The notes under the pieces: generated by a model | Database searches by the model: none | What the model saw: the letters and a program-made list of their open reading frames with translations, nothing else | Told to the model about the DNA's origin: nothing | Position numbers and translations under genes: made by a program | NCBI RefSeq assembly: GCF_050433565.1 | Contig: NZ_JBNPWZ010000005.1 | Location: 1-64,000, forward strand | DNA: 64,000 bases | Reading direction: 5' to 3' | Origin: Ornithinibacillus bavariensis | Lineage (GTDB): Bacteria > Bacillota > Bacilli > Bacillales > Amphibacillaceae | Part shown: positions 1-7,888 of the stretch, piece by piece | How the letters are laid out: every line of letters begins with the position of its first letter | Position numbering within the stretch: the stretch's first letter is position 1

Positions 1-1704
1 GATACTATGGATACTTTGGCAATAAAAAAACGCTTCCATCTAAGTCCCGAGGATATGTTAGACTTTATTATTGACGGAGAAAAAGACAGTCGTGATTTTT
101 TGGAAACTCTAAACGAAATAGAACGTCTATCTCAAACAACCTTCGAGTTTGATTTGTCACCTTATTTATCTACATTTGATTCGCAACCTATTGCATTAGA
201 TTACACAGGTAAACCAATAGAAGTAACAGGATATGCAAAGTCTATTGGGGAAACGACTAAATTTTATTTTACAGAGACTATTGATTATGGTATACATGAT
301 GGCTATTTGTCTGTAAAACAAGTTGGTACAGAATCGGGAGTACCTATTCATCGTAAATTAATAGAAAAAGGAAAACCAGCATACGAGATGCGTGACTATC
401 CGTTTGTATTATTTCCGGTAGGCTCCTACACCACAAAAGAATATCAACAATCATTAGCAGCAAGTCCATTAGGGATATACCAACAGGCCCCTGTAACAAC
501 TGAGAAAGGGCAAGTAGTGCATGAAATAGCTGTTGCTGGAAGTTTTATTGCCTCACCAGCGCATGGAATAATACAAATTGAAGATGCCGAACTAATTAAA
601 GGAAATGCACCAATTGATGCTATTCGGATCAAAGTCGCCGGTATTTCATCATATGATGATTCCGCAGAGCGAAAGATTTTAGATGTCGTTGAACAATTGT
701 ATCAACTAGGCGATTTTCAAATTGATATTGTTGCCGGGGCATCCCCTGAAACGATGAACATGGATGTAGAATCCATCGGTATGGTAAAACAACAGTGGAC
801 AAGTTTAGGTGCAGCAACAACTATCTCTGAAGGATGGACTTTATCCAATTTTATTATTACCGCTTTGTTCATTATCGTAGGAGGACTCTACATGTTAAAT
901 CGTATCTTATTCTGGAGAGAAACGAGACAAGAGGAAAGCGAACTTTTATTTGATATCGGTTGGAGTAAAAGACACATCACTCAATTCTATTTAATAGAAA
1001 TAGGGTTATTAACTTTTGCTGCAGTAACAATTTCCTTATGTATAATAGGGGGATTGATTTCAGCACATTTTTTAGATATCGAATCACTATTTTTTTTCAT
1101 CAGTAGCACTTTACTGTTTTTAATTATTCTTATAGCAAGGATTACTATACCGATTAAAAATAAATTAAAAATTCAGCAAGGTGCACCAGGAAAAACGATG
1201 TTACTTAGAAATATATATTATTATCGTAAGTTTATTGGAATAACCTTCCTACAACTAGCAATGGTTACTTTTTTAGTAATATTTATTATTACATCCATTT
1301 TTGCAACGATGGAGTTGACTGGAAAAACAAATTTAGGTGAATTTATTAATAGCTCTATTTATTTTATATTACTCTTAGTTGTACTAGTCTCAATAGGGCT
1401 TACTATGATTACGGTGTTTGAAAGCAATTCATCATTTCTGACCTTACGAAATACAGAATTGCGTATATTAAAAGATATAGGCTGGGCACGAAAGGACATT
1501 CAATTGTTATGTATGAAGGAATCAGCTATATGGACGTTTTTGGGTATTCTACTAGGAGCTTCCGCGAGTCTAGGTATTCTAGTTATATTGTTTGATATTA
1601 AACCAGTTATGTTTATTATATCTATAGTAATTGTTGTAATTATTTATTGTATTGTGTTGTGTTTGACGTATATTGTTACATTTTTCCAAACCAATAAAAT
1701 CTAA
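1..1704 (+). CDS. ABC transporter permease, FtsX-like, 5' end outside window
   Basis: The frame is open from base 1; the first ATG (position 7) is unlikely to be the real start, because the visible part begins in a soluble extracellular-type region with no preceding membrane segment. About 270 soluble residues are followed by membrane segments near residues 280-300, 330-352, 360-383, 410-432, 450-470, 508-528 and 535-557. Two FtsX-type modules are visible, each with a charged cytoplasmic loop carrying the typical 'DIGW(S/A)(K/R)' signature. FtsX/MacB permeases move lipids or peptides or transmit force across the membrane using a separate ATPase, which should lie upstream of the window. The substrate cannot be told from sequence. 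Confidence 0.85.
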   Translation, partial: DTMDTLAIKKRFHLSPEDMLDFIIDGEKDSRDFLETLNEIERLSQTTFEFDLSPYLSTFDSQPIALDYTGKPIEVTGYAKSIGETTKFYFTETIDYGIHDGYLSVKQVGTESGVPIHRKLIEKGKPAYEMRDYPFVLFPVGSYTTKEYQQSLAASPLGIYQQAPVTTEKGQVVHEIAVAGSFIASPAHGIIQIEDAELIKGNAPIDAIRIKVAGISSYDDSAERKILDVVEQLYQLGDFQIDIVAGASPETMNMDVESIGMVKQQWTSLGAATTISEGWTLSNFIITALFIIVGGLYMLNRILFWRETRQEESELLFDIGWSKRHITQFYLIEIGLLTFAAVTISLCIIGGLISAHFLDIESLFFFISSTLLFLIILIARITIPIKNKLKIQQGAPGKTMLLRNIYYYRKFIGITFLQLAMVTFLVIFIITSIFATMELTGKTNLGEFINSSIYFILLLVVLVSIGLTMITVFESNSSFLTLRNTELRILKDIGWARKDIQLLCMKESAIWTFLGILLGASASLGILVILFDIKPVMFIISIVIVVIIYCIVLCLTYIVTFFQTNKI

Positions 1705-2188
1705 TCTTATCTTCACAATCCTGTTTTATAGCTTTAGATGATTAAATTGCATTACAGCTAATTTCATTTATGCTATCCTTTTATTATCCGTATTTGTCGG
1801 GAATTTTTATTCTTAATACATAGATAAAAATGTGTCTCAAGAACAAAGGAAATAATGAAGCAAATCAGAATTTATTTGCCTCAGTTATCAAGATTTATAA
1901 AATCACAACTGAATGGTAAGGGTGGTTAGTGGTTTAGGTACAACATTGAATGGAAATCTGAGCATCCTATTTGAACATTTAGCAAAGCAGTACGTTCAAA
2001 TATTAAATGTCTTAACAAGTGAAAAAGCATAAATCATTTTTTATATTAGGGGGATTTTTCGAATTTATGAGAGGAATTTTATTAGATACCTTATTAGCAA
2101 CCCTAGGGTACTAAGCAGGATGAAATTTTATTAGATTCTTACTAAAATACATAAGATAGAAGACATCAATTTCAAAGGGGAAGAATTT
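1705..2188. other. Intergenic region, no convincing gene
   Basis: This 484-base stretch separates the permease from a lipoprotein gene. A 39-codon frame (1913-2032, start directly after a TGA, no ribosome binding site) and a 15-codon frame at 2067 behind a GGGGG tract are present, but neither resembles a known peptide. The region is AT-rich and may be decayed coding sequence. Confidence 0.4.
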
Positions 2189-2818
2189 ATGATAAGAAGG
2201 CTTTTTATTAGCTTTTTGATAGTTTTTATTTTGAGCGCATGCTCTCATGAAGAAAATATTCATGATTCAGATGATGCAGAAAATGATATTCTCTCTACGG
2301 AGGACGTAAAGGTTCCGAGTGGGATTTTTACCTCCGAAAAACAAAATAGTGTAATTGACGAAGAAGAAATTAGATTAAGCATTAAGACCTACCTTGACAG
2401 CCATGAAGAATTAGATCAAGCTAGTATTCCATTTCAAGAGATTATATATGAAGGAAAGGAATTAAATAAAAATGAATTAGAGAAGTTAGCCAAAATTACT
2501 AAGCTTACAATAGAAAATGATGAGAACTTTGCTAACTATATTATAAATAATACTTTACCTGATGATTACAAAGAAGAATCTGAAAGAATTAGCAATTATA
2601 TTACAGCTTACAATGATATTCTTTATGAGCTAGGTGATATCCTCACTGATGTTACAGATAGCGCAACAAAAGGGGAAATTCCAAAAATTAATATAGGATC
2701 TATAATGAATAAAATGGAAGTGGTGAATGGGAGAGAACAGAAAAAAATCGAGGAATTTCTTGATAAGAAAAATATTAAGACTAAAGCATTTGGACGGGAA
2801 GATTTAGAAAAAGAGTGA
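2189..2818 (+). CDS. Putative lipoprotein, unknown function
   Basis: The 209-residue product starts with a short basic, hydrophobic signal (MIRRLFISFL...) ending in the lipobox LSAC, so Cys18 should be lipidated and the protein anchored on the outer face of the membrane. The mature part is acidic, rich in Asp/Glu/Asn, predicted mainly helical, and has no cysteine or catalytic motif. The start is supported by an AAAGGGGAAG ribosome binding site just upstream. It stands alone between the permease and rpmG. I do not recognise a named family; small acidic lipoproteins of this kind are common in Bacillaceae and often spore-associated or substrate-binding, but no role can be assigned. Confidence 0.75.
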   Translation: MIRRLFISFLIVFILSACSHEENIHDSDDAENDILSTEDVKVPSGIFTSEKQNSVIDEEEIRLSIKTYLDSHEELDQASIPFQEIIYEGKELNKNELEKLAKITKLTIENDENFANYIINNTLPDDYKEESERISNYITAYNDILYELGDILTDVTDSATKGEIPKINIGSIMNKMEVVNGREQKKIEEFLDKKNIKTKAFGREDLEKE

Positions 2819-2939
2819 TTGGGTCGAACTTATTAAGATTGACACGTAAGGGTAACCGAATTTTTAATGATACACCTTTTTTAAGCATTTTTGGCTACTG
2901 CTATTTAGTAAATATCATCCTATTTTTCACACAATCATC

Positions 2940-2968
2940 TTGATTCCAACATTATTTTCTGTTATCAT
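2940..2968 (+). promoter_or_regulatory. Sigma-A promoter of rpmG
   Basis: TTGATT at 2940-2945 and TATCAT at 2963-2968 are separated by 17 bases, an optimal sigma-A spacing. The next gene on this strand is rpmG at 3034. I see no obvious Zur box, though zinc control of L33 paralogues is known in B. subtilis. Confidence 0.6.
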
Positions 2969-3033
2969 TAACTAGTCTGAAATGAACTAATACATGCAAG
3001 TAATGCAAGTTTTGATAGTTTGGAGGGAAAAAC

Positions 3034-3183
3034 ATGCGCGTAAACATCACTTTAGCTTGTACTGAAACAGGAGATCGTAACTACATTACGACTAAAAATA
3101 AGCGTACAAATCCTGAGCGTATTGAGCTTATGAAATATTGTCCACGTCTTAAAAAACACACTTTACACCGTGAAACAAAATAA
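3034..3183 (+). CDS. rpmG: 50S ribosomal protein L33, zinc-free (C-minus) type
   Basis: The 49-residue protein MRVNITLACTETGDRN... to ...LHRETK is a full-length bacterial L33, a component of the large ribosomal subunit near the E site. Zinc-binding L33 has two CxxC pairs; here only single cysteines remain (Cys9 and Cys36), so this is the C-minus paralogue that needs no zinc, resembling B. subtilis RpmGB. A GGAGGG ribosome binding site lies 6 bases before the ATG. It is followed by a strong terminator and then by yqgN, the neighbour I recall for rpmGB in B. subtilis. Confidence 0.95.
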   Translation: MRVNITLACTETGDRNYITTKNKRTNPERIELMKYCPRLKKHTLHRETK

Positions 3184-3200
3184 TTATGGTATTGTACTAA

Positions 3201-3240
3201 AAAGCTTGCTCTTGAACTTTGGATAGAGCAAGCTTTTTTC
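3201..3240 (+). terminator. Rho-independent terminator of rpmG
   Basis: A perfect 12-bp stem (3201-3212 with 3225-3236) is followed by a T run. It isolates rpmG from yqgN, whose real start lies downstream of it. Confidence 0.9.
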
Positions 3241-3269
3241 TACATTTCCGCGTGTTAGGAGGACAAGCA

Positions 3270-3830
3270 GTGACCAAACAAGCTATTCGTAAAGGGATTA
3301 TTGGGACTTTACAAAAGCTTTCTGATACCGAAAAAAAAAGAATAGAACAGAAGCTATATGAACATCTATTTCAATCTGCCATTTGGAAAAATGCAAGCAC
3401 GATTGGAATCACGATATCACGAGGATTTGAATGGGATACGAGACCGGTTATTGAAGAAGGCTGGAAACAAGGAAAAACGATTGCTGTACCAAAATGTTAT
3501 CCAGATGAGAAAAAACTTGTTTTTTACCGATTACATAGCTTTAATGAACTGGAGACTGTATACTACAACCTGTTAGAGCCAAAACCAGAAGAACAAAATA
3601 GATTAGATGAAAATCAGATTGATCTTATTATTGTCCCTGGAGTTGTTTTTAATCAAAATGGTTATCGAATTGGGTTTGGTGGGGGCTATTATGACCGATT
3701 TTTATCAAACTATAAAGGAAATACAGTTTCATTAATCAGTGAGCAGCAACTTGTAGAAGAATTACCCATCGAAAAGCACGATATTCCGGTTCAGCACCTA
3801 ATAACGGAATCGGGCTTTTTGAAAAAGTGA
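3270..3830 (+). CDS. yqgN: 5-formyltetrahydrofolate cyclo-ligase
   Basis: The 186-residue protein converts 5-formyl-THF to 5,10-methenyl-THF with ATP, returning a storage folate to the one-carbon pool. The family signature around GFGGGYYDRF and the preceding VPG loop are intact near the C-terminus. The frame is open further upstream (to 3219), but that stretch lies inside the rpmG terminator; the GTG at 3270 has an AGGAGG site 7 bases upstream and gives the usual family length. The order rpmGB-yqgN matches B. subtilis, and the folate function fits the glycine cleavage genes elsewhere in the window. Confidence 0.92.
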   Translation: MTKQAIRKGIIGTLQKLSDTEKKRIEQKLYEHLFQSAIWKNASTIGITISRGFEWDTRPVIEEGWKQGKTIAVPKCYPDEKKLVFYRLHSFNELETVYYNLLEPKPEEQNRLDENQIDLIIVPGVVFNQNGYRIGFGGGYYDRFLSNYKGNTVSLISEQQLVEELPIEKHDIPVQHLITESGFLKK

Positions 3831-3898
3831 CTTCGCATATTTTCATCTAGAATGAAAAGACTAATAACAGATTACACACAAGGAAGGGATGTTATTAG

Positions 3899-4096
3899 AT
3901 GCGAGTGTTTATCGTTTTGACTGCCATTGCAGCTACTATCACGATGATTTATAAATGGCGTTACAAGCTAATGAATGCGATGCTTGCAGTTAGCTTTTTA
4001 CGAAGAATAGCAGTTAGTCTTACCATGAGAATGCCATCGATTAGAAAAGATATTCTTCCAAGTATGTTTAAGGAAGAGACGACCACACAATCATAA
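3899..4096 (+). CDS. Small membrane protein, YqgO-like
   Basis: A 65-residue protein with one N-terminal membrane segment (VFIVLTAIAATITMIY), a short basic WRYK loop and a second weakly hydrophobic stretch. It lies just after yqgN with an AGGAAGGG site upstream and is followed by a terminator, so yqgN and this gene probably form a unit. Position and layout match YqgO as I recall it from B. subtilis, for which no function is known. There are no catalytic motifs. Confidence 0.65.
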   Translation: MRVFIVLTAIAATITMIYKWRYKLMNAMLAVSFLRRIAVSLTMRMPSIRKDILPSMFKEETTTQS

Positions 4097-4105
4097 AGAA
4101 GTATT

Positions 4106-4143
4106 ATGGCTACCATTTGAAATTTATTGGTAGTCATTTTTTG
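4106..4143 (+). terminator. Rho-independent terminator after the yqgO-like gene
   Basis: A 10-bp stem (4106-4115 with 4128-4137, one G-U pair) is followed by a T-rich tail. Confidence 0.75.
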
Positions 4144-4255
4144 TTTCTATAAAAAATAATAATTTTCATTCCGCTTTAATCAGATACTTTAGATAATTTT
4201 CTATGTTAAAATTTAATTAACGAAGAATGGAACCAACAGGAGGAAGTATAGAAAC

Positions 4256-4747
4256 ATGTCTACCCAAATCACAGATTCTGTAACTTTAGATTTTTACTCG
4301 GATAAATATAGGAGAAGATTATGCGACTATCATTTATCAAAGGAGCAAAGCCGTTATGCATACGTTCCATTAGAAGTATTAGAAACGTGTAAAGAGGATG
4401 ACTTAAGATACCCCGTTGTCATTCTATATAATGGTGAGCCAGCGGGCTTTTTTGTTCTCCATGGATGGGAAGGGGTTCAGACTTATAGTGATAATCGAGA
4501 TGCTATCTTATTAAGAAGTTATTCTGTTAATTCGAGGTTCCAGGGAAAAGGAATTGCAAAAGAATCCTTATATGCATTAGATTCGTTCGTGAAAAAGTAT
4601 TTTCCTGAAAAGAAAGAGATTATTTTAGCGGTAAATCATCAAAATACGATTGCCCAACATGTTTATAAACGAAGCGGGTTTATAGATAAGGGAGTAAGAA
4701 AGATGGGACCAAAGGGTGAGCTGTATATTTTACAAAAGGAGCTATGA
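4256..4747 (+). CDS. GNAT-family N-acetyltransferase
   Basis: The 163-residue protein has the GNAT fold signature: the acetyl-CoA pyrophosphate loop RFQGKGIA near residues 98-105, preceded by the hydrophobic strand LLRSYSV, and the C-terminal HxxNxxAxxxYxxxGF motif. The start has an AGGAGGAAG site. The gene overlaps the spacing region of the next (HAD) gene, suggesting co-transcription. The substrate is unknown; the asparagine/alanine motif fits small-molecule or protein N-terminal acetylation. Confidence 0.85.
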   Translation: MSTQITDSVTLDFYSDKYRRRLCDYHLSKEQSRYAYVPLEVLETCKEDDLRYPVVILYNGEPAGFFVLHGWEGVQTYSDNRDAILLRSYSVNSRFQGKGIAKESLYALDSFVKKYFPEKKEIILAVNHQNTIAQHVYKRSGFIDKGVRKMGPKGELYILQKEL

Positions 4748-4785
4748 GTTATGCAGACTTACTACATAATAAGGTGGTAAATAGT

Positions 4786-5349
4786 ATGAATATTCTATGG
4801 GATTTCGATGGAACGTTATTTGATACATATCCAATGTATGCATCGATATTTTCTCTAGTATTAGGTGACAACACAGATGAAATAGAAATAATTAAACATT
4901 TAAAAGTATCATTTTCCCATGCGATTAACCATTATAAGCTTTCTAAACAACAAGTTTTGGACATGCATGACCTTGAAAAGGATTTATCACTTAATGAAAT
5001 AATTCCTTTTGATGGAATCGAGGAGGTACTTAAGTTTGCAAATAAGAATGTGATTATGTCACATAAGGATAGAGACGGTGTTTTAGCCATTTTGCAGCAT
5101 TATAATTGGGAGAAATATTTCACCGATTTGGTCACAATTTATGATGGATTCCCACGAAAACCAAATCCGGCAGCATATAACTATTTACATAGAAAACATC
5201 GTATTGATCTAGTAATTGGTGATAGGGAAATAGATATATTACCAGCTAAGGAGCTAGAAATTGCCACTTGTTTATTTAGAAATAAATATGATAAAGCAGA
5301 CTATTATTTAGAAAATTATTCAGACTTTTTCAAAATCATAGCAAGATAA
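4786..5349 (+). CDS. HAD-superfamily hydrolase, phosphoglycolate-phosphatase-like
   Basis: Motif I WDFDGTLFDT sits at the very N-terminus when translation starts at 4786, which has an AAGGTGG site 8 bases upstream; an in-frame ATG at 4744 (overlapping the previous stop as ATGA) would add 14 residues unlike the family, so I chose 4786. Motif II/III (IMSHKD..., KPNP) and motif IV (VIGDREIDI) are present, with a small helical cap domain between residues 15 and 75, so this is a subfamily I HAD phosphatase. It probably removes phosphate from a small metabolite; the substrate is not predictable. Confidence 0.85.
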   Translation: MNILWDFDGTLFDTYPMYASIFSLVLGDNTDEIEIIKHLKVSFSHAINHYKLSKQQVLDMHDLEKDLSLNEIIPFDGIEEVLKFANKNVIMSHKDRDGVLAILQHYNWEKYFTDLVTIYDGFPRKPNPAAYNYLHRKHRIDLVIGDREIDILPAKELEIATCLFRNKYDKADYYLENYSDFFKIIAR

Positions 5350-5389
5350 GTCTAATATGATAACAGAAGGGGGAAGCCTGTAGATTAGC

Positions 5390-6310
5390 ATGGAGTATAT
5401 TTCCAACAAACATTTTACTTTAGAAAAGATCACTCAAAATGTATATGCGGCAATTGCTAAAGAAGGTAGCGGTTCTGTAGCAAATGCGGGTTTTGTAGAC
5501 TTAGGAGACAAAGTAATTGTATTCGATACGTTTAATACGCAACAGGCATCAGCAGATCTGAAAAATGCCGTAGAAAAAGTTACTGGGAAATCAGTAACTT
5601 CGGTAGTTAATAGCCATTGGCATGGGGATCATATACGAGGAAACCAGACGTTTAAAGGCAGTAATATCATTTCAAGTGAAACTACTTTTCAGATAATGAA
5701 AGAGAATCATCCTTTAAGGATTAAAAAGCAGAAGGAGGATATAGAAGGTTTATCAAACTATATTACATCCTTGGAAAAATCATTAAAAGAGAATCATGAT
5801 GACAACATACAGAAGCAGATAAGCTTCCTGATCGAGTTAAAACAGTCTTTGCCAACACTGGAATTAGTTTTACCAAATCAGACTTTTCAAAGAGAACTAC
5901 TTTTTTCAGGTTCTACATGTAGTGCGAAACTTTTTACCTTAGGCGGTGGACATTCTATTTGTGATTCTGTTCTTTATATCCCAGAGGATAAGATTATTTT
6001 TATGGGGGATTTATTATTTGTCAATTGTCATCCAACTATTTTTGAGGAGTCAAATGTCAATCAATGGATTGGTATTTTGAAAGAGATTGAACAACTGGAC
6101 TTTGAAGTAGCGATTCCAGGTCATGGTACCGTGGGAAAGAAGAAAGATCTTACTAAACTAATAAACTATTTTAATGAACTAATAAGTGTAATTAGAGAAA
6201 ATGATAGCATCGAAGAAATTGAGCTTCCTTCTAGGTATAGCAATTGGAGTTCACCAGAGGTCTATTTTCAAAACCTGAAAATTTTACATAAAAATAATAA
6301 AGAGGGGTGA
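5390..6310 (+). CDS. Metallo-beta-lactamase-fold hydrolase
   Basis: The 306-residue protein carries the binuclear metal motif HWHGDH near residue 77, followed by the GGGHS histidine, the MGDLLF aspartate and the PGHG histidine, so all metal ligands of an active MBL hydrolase are visible. The long helical insert between residues 105 and 160 fits a substrate-gating segment. There is no signal peptide, so it is cytosolic. An AAGGGGGAAG site precedes the ATG. It follows the HAD gene by 40 bases and is immediately followed by a YoaP-like acetyltransferase, so the four genes at 4.2-7.1 kb may be one operon. The substrate is unknown; true beta-lactamase activity is unlikely without export. Confidence 0.85.
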   Translation: MEYISNKHFTLEKITQNVYAAIAKEGSGSVANAGFVDLGDKVIVFDTFNTQQASADLKNAVEKVTGKSVTSVVNSHWHGDHIRGNQTFKGSNIISSETTFQIMKENHPLRIKKQKEDIEGLSNYITSLEKSLKENHDDNIQKQISFLIELKQSLPTLELVLPNQTFQRELLFSGSTCSAKLFTLGGGHSICDSVLYIPEDKIIFMGDLLFVNCHPTIFEESNVNQWIGILKEIEQLDFEVAIPGHGTVGKKKDLTKLINYFNELISVIRENDSIEEIELPSRYSNWSSPEVYFQNLKILHKNNKEG

Positions 6311-6318
6311 AATACATA

Positions 6319-7077
6319 ATGGAATCGATTAACTTTGTCGAACTTAAAGAAGAAAATCTCGAAAGTGAAGGATGCTATTGTCTCCGCAGCAAGCCCAATT
6401 CACACGGTTATAGTAATAAAAACAAGTGGCTTAAAAATCAGTTCCAAGAAGGGTTAAAGTATGTAAAAGTCATGGAGAATAATAAGCCTGCTGGGTTCAT
6501 TGAATATACCCCTATTGAAAATTCTTCGAGGGTTGTTCATGGAGAGAATTATCTAGTCATTCATTGTCTTTGGGTGAATATTACAGGAAAAGGTTATGCC
6601 TCTCAATTGATAAAGAAATGCATTCAAGATGCAAAGAAACAAAATAAAGCTGGAGTTATTGTTATTACAAATCCAGATACATCATGGACTCCGAGTAAGG
6701 ATATTTTTATTAAGAACAAATTTAAGGAAATTGCTCGTGCACCATATGGTTTTGAATTGCTCGTTTATAAGCTTGGAGAAGCATCAGATCCGTATTTTCC
6801 AAATGATTGGGAGGAACGCCTTCATATTTTTAATGATTTAACCATTCTTCGCACACCACAATGCCCATTTGTCGACGTGGCAACAGATAATGTGATGTCC
6901 GCTGCAAATAAGGTAGGGATAAAAGCGACAATCATTGATATACAGGATAGAGAAGAGTTACTTCGGATTTCACCAACTCCATATGGAATTTATGGAGTGG
7001 TTTATAAGGAAAAGTTAATTTCATATCATCGATTGACCGTACATTCTGCTTATAAGAAATTAAAGGAGCTTGTTTAA
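6319..7077 (+). CDS. YoaP-like acetyltransferase (GNAT plus C-terminal domain)
   Basis: The N-terminal 150 residues form a GNAT domain with ITGKGYASQLI as acetyl-CoA loop. The C-terminal 90 residues hold an LRTPQCPF segment, resembling a degenerate thioredoxin-like CxxC fold with one Cys, as in YoaP. A GTG at 6307 is in frame, but it falls inside the AGAGGGG ribosome binding site and overlaps the upstream stop; the ATG at 6319 is better placed. It is translationally close to the MBL gene. Its function is not established; a cytosolic acetyltransferase acting on a peptide or antibiotic-like molecule is plausible. Confidence 0.75.
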   Translation: MESINFVELKEENLESEGCYCLRSKPNSHGYSNKNKWLKNQFQEGLKYVKVMENNKPAGFIEYTPIENSSRVVHGENYLVIHCLWVNITGKGYASQLIKKCIQDAKKQNKAGVIVITNPDTSWTPSKDIFIKNKFKEIARAPYGFELLVYKLGEASDPYFPNDWEERLHIFNDLTILRTPQCPFVDVATDNVMSAANKVGIKATIIDIQDREELLRISPTPYGIYGVVYKEKLISYHRLTVHSAYKKLKELV

Positions 7078-7239
7078 AATAGGTAATTATTTGAAATAGG
7101 ACATATTGTTTTGGTGGGTGGTTCTTATAATGGATTTAATAATGTGTAAAGGATATTCAAAAGTTCGGGAGTCTATCTATTTCAACTCTAGATAAACTTC
7201 ACAATGAAAGAAATTGAGAAAAGATTAAAAGTAAGTGTC

Positions 7240-7272
7240 AAGCATATTTCTAAACGGAATATGCTTTTTCTT
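7240..7272 (+). terminator. Rho-independent terminator
   Basis: An 11-bp stem (7240-7250 with 7256-7266, one G-U pair, 5-base loop) with a following T run. It lies 160 bases after the YoaP-like gene and would end transcripts from the 4.2-7.1 kb group before the sigma factor gene. The rest of the 7078-7384 gap holds only the sigma promoter. Confidence 0.75.
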
Positions 7273-7338
7273 TTAATTGATGGGAGAGGAGGTATTCGTG
7301 CTACGCTATGATTAGTGGGTAGAATTTTCAAATAAGCG

Positions 7339-7362
7339 CAACCAATCCCATTTTTAATCGAC
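7339..7362 (+). promoter_or_regulatory. ECF-type promoter of the sigma factor gene
   Basis: CAAC (7339-7342) is followed after exactly 16 bases by CGAC (7359-7362). This is the shape of ECF sigma promoters (AAC at -35, CG at -10, 16-base spacer), and it sits just ahead of an ECF sigma gene, so it is a candidate autoregulatory promoter. The spacing is direct observation; recognition by this sigma factor is inference. Confidence 0.5.
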
Positions 7363-7384
7363 TGTATATATAGGGGGTGCAGTA

Positions 7385-7888
7385 ATGGATTGGGAGGAAT
7401 TATACCATCAATACAGTGATCATGTCTTTAAATTTATATACTTCATGGTGGGGAACAAAGGGATTGCAGAAGATTTAACACATGATACCTATGTCCGCGT
7501 GGAAAAGGCATTACCGAACTATCGTGGTGAGTCCAGCTACTACACATGGATAATATCCATAGCGAGAAATGTAACCAATGACTTTCTGAGGAGAAGTAAA
7601 AAGATACGATTTATTCCATTTGAAAATAATCTCCATGATTCGATAGGTGAGAAAGTAGAGGACCGTCTCATTCATGAGGAATCTACCTTAGAAGTGATGA
7701 GAATGATTCATAATTTAAAACTAAATTATCGGAATGTCATCATCTTAAGGAAGATACAAGAGCTTTCCGTTGAGGAAACTGCTGAGGCATTGGGTTGGTC
7801 TTCGAGTAAGGTTAAATCAACAACTTATCGAGCAATGGAGAAATTAAGAAAAGAATTACACTATCCTGATAATGGGGAGGAAGCGTGA
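7385..7888 (+). CDS. ECF RNA polymerase sigma factor
   Basis: The 167-residue protein contains region 2 (YxxHVFKFIYFMVGN...AEDLTHDTYVRV, residues 8-40, with the RNA polymerase-binding DxTxDTY motif) and region 4 (LNYRNVIILRKIQELSVEETAEALG, residues 115-140, helix-turn-helix), joined by an acidic linker; sigma region 3 is absent, as in ECF factors. It directs core polymerase to a small stress regulon. An AGGGGGTG site precedes the ATG. The stop codon overlaps the next ATG by one base (TGATG), so the sigma factor and its partner are translationally coupled, the normal sigma/anti-sigma arrangement. The signal sensed is unknown. Confidence 0.93.
   Translation: MDWEELYHQYSDHVFKFIYFMVGNKGIAEDLTHDTYVRVEKALPNYRGESSYYTWIISIARNVTNDFLRRSKKIRFIPFENNLHDSIGEKVEDRLIHEESTLEVMRMIHNLKLNYRNVIILRKIQELSVEETAEALGWSSSKVKSTTYRAMEKLRKELHYPDNGEEA

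Noticed and set aside
1913..2032. 39-codon peptide frame
   Set aside because: It follows a stop immediately, has no ribosome binding site and resembles no peptide family I know.
3219..3269. Upstream extension of yqgN
   Set aside because: It lies in the rpmG terminator, and a better start (GTG 3270) has an AGGAGG site.
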